From NCBI GenBank assembly GCA_963728965.1, contig CAVSMH010000013.1:1-64000 (forward strand): a DNA stretch of 64,000 bases, in the 5' to 3' direction. Origin of the DNA: DASQZT01 sp963728965 (lineage in GTDB: Bacteria; Acidobacteriota; Terriglobia; Bryobacterales; Bryobacteraceae). The position numbers were made by a program, and so were the translations under genes. Under the pieces are notes generated by a model. That model searched no databases. It was given only the letters and a program-made list of their open reading frames with translations, and was not told the origin of the DNA. Positions 61,345 to 64,000 of the stretch are shown here, piece after piece. Positions within the stretch are counted from its first letter, which is position 1, and each line of letters opens with the position of its first letter.

Positions 61345-62934
61345 ATGAACCGCGCCGCGATGTACCGCCGCCTGCGGCAGCACCAGGGCCCTTGGGACAT
61401 GATCGTGGTAGGCGGCGGCGCCACCGGCGCCGGCGTTGCCATCGATGCCGCCTCCCGCGGCTACAGCGTCCTCCTGCTCGAGCAGAGCGATTTCGGCAAG
61501 GGCACCTCCAGCCGCAGCACCAAGCTGGTCCACGGCGGCGTGCGCTACCTGGAACAGGGCAACCTGTCGCTGGTCATGGAAGCGCTCAAAGAGCGCGGGC
61601 TTCTGCTCCAGAATGCGCCGCACCTGGTGCGCAACCTGGCCTTCGTCGTCCCCACCTACGATTGGTGGGAGTCGCCGTTCTACGGCGTGGGGCTGAAACT
61701 CTACAACCTGCTGGCCGGCAAATACGGCTTCGGATCGTCGCGCATTCTCTCGCGCGAAGAGACGCTCGCACACCTGCCCACCATCAAGACCGAAGGCCTG
61801 CGCGGCGGTGTGGTGTACTACGACGGCCAGTTCGACGATGCCCGCCTGCTCATCAACCTGGTCGCCACCGCGTTCGCGCACGGCGCCGCGCTGCTGAATT
61901 ACGCGCCCGTCACCACGCTGACCAAAGACGCGGAAGGCTTCGTGGATGGCGTGGCCTTCCGCGACGTCGAAACCGGAGAGGACTTCACCGCGCGGGCGCA
62001 GGTCGTGGTGAACGCCACCGGCCCGTTCACCGACGAAGTGCGGCGCATGGCCGACCCCTCCGCGCAGCCCATGATCGCGCCCAGCCAAGGCATCCACCTG
62101 GTGTTCGACCATTCGTTCCTGGCCGCCGACAATGCCATCATGGTGCCCCACACCAGCGACGGGCGGGTGCTTTTCGCCATTCCCTGGCACGGCCACACCC
62201 TGGTCGGCACCACCGATACCCCCATCTCTTCGATACCCCTGGAGCCCGTCGCGCTCGAGCGCGAGATCGGCTTCATTCTCGAAACCGCGTCGCTGTACCT
62301 TTCGCGCACGCCCTCGCGATCCGACGTGCTGAGCGTCTTTGCCGGGGTCCGGCCCCTGGTTCGCGCGGGGGGCGCGGGCAACACGGCGGCGCTCTCGCGC
62401 GACCACACCATCCGTATCGAGGAGTCGGGACTGGTCACGGTATGCGGCGGCAAATGGACCACCTACCGGCGCATGGCGGAAGATTGCGTCAACCAGGCCG
62501 CCACGCTGGCGCGTCTCGCCGAGAAACCCTGCGTCACCTACGACCTCAAGATCCACGGCTACTACGCCGCGCCTGCGTCGCTCGGCAATCTGCGCGTCTA
62601 TGGGTCGGATGCGGACGGCATTCGAGCGATCGGCCGCGGCGAACAGTTGCATCCATCGCTGCCCTACACCGTGGCGGAAGTCGTCTGGGCCATGCGCGAG
62701 GAGATGGCGCGGACCGTCGAAGACGTTCTCGCACGGCGCACACGGGCGTTGTTTCTCAACGCGCAAGCGGCGCTCGAGATGGCGCCGCGGGTGGCCGCCC
62801 TGGCAGCCCGCGAGTTGGATCGCGACGAGCGCTGGGTGGCGCAAAATCTCGCGTCCTTCCGCGAGGTCGCGGGAAATTTTCGATTGCCGGAAGCGGCAGG
62901 CCGGCAGGCGGAAGCCGTTCCACCTGCCGGTTGA
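61345..62934 (+). CDS. glpD: Glycerol-3-phosphate dehydrogenase
   Basis: The ATG at 61345 is preferred to an upstream TTG at 61333 that overlaps the previous gene. The 529-residue protein has the FAD-binding motif IVVGGGATGAGVAIDAASRG, the GlpD signature GTSSRSTKLVHGGVRYLEQG, and a GKWTTYRRMAED segment. Substrate-binding arginines and a C-terminal cap helix follow. The enzyme oxidises glycerol-3-phosphate to dihydroxyacetone phosphate at the membrane with a quinone acceptor. It follows the DUF1501 gene by 4 bp; the functional link to that cluster is not obvious. Confidence 0.93.
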   Translation: MNRAAMYRRLRQHQGPWDMIVVGGGATGAGVAIDAASRGYSVLLLEQSDFGKGTSSRSTKLVHGGVRYLEQGNLSLVMEALKERGLLLQNAPHLVRNLAFVVPTYDWWESPFYGVGLKLYNLLAGKYGFGSSRILSREETLAHLPTIKTEGLRGGVVYYDGQFDDARLLINLVATAFAHGAALLNYAPVTTLTKDAEGFVDGVAFRDVETGEDFTARAQVVVNATGPFTDEVRRMADPSAQPMIAPSQGIHLVFDHSFLAADNAIMVPHTSDGRVLFAIPWHGHTLVGTTDTPISSIPLEPVALEREIGFILETASLYLSRTPSRSDVLSVFAGVRPLVRAGGAGNTAALSRDHTIRIEESGLVTVCGGKWTTYRRMAEDCVNQAATLARLAEKPCVTYDLKIHGYYAAPASLGNLRVYGSDADGIRAIGRGEQLHPSLPYTVAEVVWAMREEMARTVEDVLARRTRALFLNAQAALEMAPRVAALAARELDRDERWVAQNLASFREVAGNFRLPEAAGRQAEAVPPAG

Positions 62935-62945
62935 GCGTTCTTCTT
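62901..62945 (+). terminator. Possible rho-independent terminator after glpD
   Basis: CCGGCAGG (62901-62908) pairs with CCTGCCGG (62923-62930) around a 14-base loop. It overlaps the last glpD codons and is followed by TTGAGCGTTCTTCTTA. The T-tract is imperfect. Confidence 0.4.
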
Positions 62946-63288
62946 ACTGTAGGTCGATACTTTCGACTTTGATGGTGTCGTCACCTTCCATCGTGCCGGT
63001 CACTTTCGCCGTGACCTCCGCACTGGCGGGACTGTTTGGATTGGCGGAACGGTCGGCCCGGCTCTTCAGGGCCGCGGCTGCCTTCTCATTGCCGGCGCTG
63101 TCGAACTTCATGACTTTGCCGGAAACCAGGATGCCGAAGCTGCTCGTGGAGGCTGTGGGATCGCAGGTCGCAGCACTCTTGTGTTGGTTGTAGCAGGAGG
63201 CGTCTATCAGCCTTCCGCTGTAATCTTCGGCTAAAGCCAACGCGGCGAAAACCGCGACGCAAGCAAACAAGGTAAGGAGTCTTCGCAT
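62944..63288 (-). CDS. Small secreted protein, 114 residues
   Basis: The protein has a clear signal peptide (MRRLLTLFACVAVFAALALA) and a mature part of about 94 residues. It begins EDYSGRLIDASCYNQHKSAA and ends with a beta-type segment (TAKVTGTMEGDDTIKVESID). Two cysteines (ASCYNQ and ATCDPT) may form a disulfide. The composition recalls small exported proteins of unknown role that recur in Solibacter-like genomes. It is convergent with glpD, with only 9 bp between their stops. Confidence 0.75.
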   Translation of the reverse strand: MRRLLTLFACVAVFAALALAEDYSGRLIDASCYNQHKSAATCDPTASTSSFGILVSGKVMKFDSAGNEKAAAALKSRADRSANPNSPASAEVTAKVTGTMEGDDTIKVESIDLQ

Positions 63289-63622
63289 ATTTCTCGTCCT
63301 TTCAACAGGTCCGAAATTCGATCGAAGTGGGCGCGGTGTCCGATCGGACTCTGCACGGCAAGTTCCAGACGCGTGTTTGCAGCATGTTGAAGCACGCCGG
63401 AATTCCGCTTCCCGGCGCCATATGGAAGAATTTCCCTGGTCTACCGGTAAGACTGGGACAGCACCCTCTCTTTTTAGGGTCCGGCACTCCTGTCCCGATC
63501 AGCCGGTCCGGCCTTGCTTGCGGAGTAGATCGTGGGAAAGTCGGTGTATCCTGACCTTACCCTGAGTGAATCGTGCCGGCCGCCCGTGCCCCGCTATGCC
63601 GAATCGTGACAAAGCTCACAAC
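63289..63622. other. Intergenic stretch without a recognised gene
   Basis: Nothing coding is convincing on either strand between the small secreted protein and the DinB gene. No repeat, RNA or mobile-element end is obvious. Confidence 0.4.
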
Positions 63623-64000
63623 TCACGGGCGCCCCAGCGCATACCAGACTACGTAGTCCGTCATCGGCGGCGTTGTTCCCAACGCCCGCATCCGCGACGC
63701 GTTCTGCGCCCGGTGATGCTGGCTGTGCAGCACGATCTGCAGCAACAGGACGCCGGCCGGCGCTTCGAACGGACCCTTCGGACCCCGCGGCAGCGCGATC
63801 GTCTGTTCGAGGTCCGACCCCAGCGCGGCGGTCAGTCCCTCCTGCGCCTGGGTCATCGCCGTCTCGATCTCCTCGATCGATGCCGCCTCTTTCATTTGGG
63901 AGCGATCCGGCGTCTCGCCCCGCGTCAGCCCGGCCAGCCACCGCGATGCCGTCGCCATGTGGTTCAGCCTCTGGCGGATTTCCGGATCTTCCAGCAATGC
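63623..64000 (-). CDS. DinB-family protein, partial
   Basis: The frame is open to the right edge, so the N-terminus is missing. The visible 126 residues have DinB-fold features: HMATASRWLAGLTRGETP and the later LLQIVLHSQHHRAQNASRMR, whose histidines are typical metal ligands (QHHRAQ). DinB-like proteins are four-helix-bundle putative metal-dependent enzymes, some with thiol transferase roles. The first histidine of the usual triad may lie outside the window. The C-terminal part is intact. Confidence 0.85.
   Translation of the reverse strand, partial: ALLEDPEIRQRLNHMATASRWLAGLTRGETPDRSQMKEAASIEEIETAMTQAQEGLTAALGSDLEQTIALPRGPKGPFEAPAGVLLLQIVLHSQHHRAQNASRMRALGTTPPMTDYVVWYALGRP

Overview
The window looks like a chromosomal segment of an Acidobacteriota bacterium, most likely Solibacter/Bryobacter-like. 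This is inferred from the high GC content, the Planctomycete-type cytochrome (PSCyt1/DUF1549/DUF1553) plus DUF1501 pair, many secreted hydrolases, the acidobacterial winged-helix regulator fragment and the dense load of insertion sequences. No rRNA or CRISPR array was seen.

Region 1 (1-9.9 kb) is accessory and heavily rearranged. It holds an IS66 element running off the left edge, a tRNA-Val gene, a tRNA 3' fragment and a degenerate tRNA embedded in TGGACTCCA repeats, and an IS3-type element split by an intact IS21 element. It ends with two truncated genes joined back to back: a PD-(D/E)XK nuclease fragment and a vanadium haloperoxidase C-terminus.

Region 2 (9.9-25.5 kb) carries secreted and metabolic genes: a TPR protein, a large secreted protein, an S9 peptidase, a VOC protein, a YjhG/YagF-type D-xylonate dehydratase, a small HELVH protein and an M14 carboxypeptidase. 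It closes with a TIR-transmembrane-WD40 protein.

Region 3 (25.5-39.4 kb) mixes remnants with complete genes. A LuxR-type regulator preceded by a 20-bp inverted repeat lies upstream of a translationally coupled pair: an ankyrin/CxxCH/terpene-cyclase-like fusion and a tannase-family esterase. An epimerase, a sulfatase, a DUF2071 protein, a YPV-repeat protein and a membrane glycosyltransferase-like protein follow. A secreted-protein gene is broken between its signal peptide and mature domain by a 131-bp MITE.

Region 4 (39.4-55.7 kb) is more housekeeping-like. It has ribosomal protein S1, an HU/IHF protein and a HIT hydrolase in one minus-strand cluster, then a PilZ protein, LarB, a permease-cupin-dehydrogenase operon, an ATP-dependent DNA ligase and a GH13 enzyme. 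A Cys-rich PAS chemotaxis-type receptor, a Ser/Thr kinase convergent with a DUF3365-HAMP heme sensor, and a methyltransferase complete it. One extra base in a T-run explains why both convergent genes miss their natural stops.

Region 5 (55.7-64 kb) is a plus-strand cluster: an NHL-propeller protein, PSCyt1/DUF1549/DUF1553, DUF1501 and GlpD. A small secreted protein and a partial DinB protein on the minus strand end the window.
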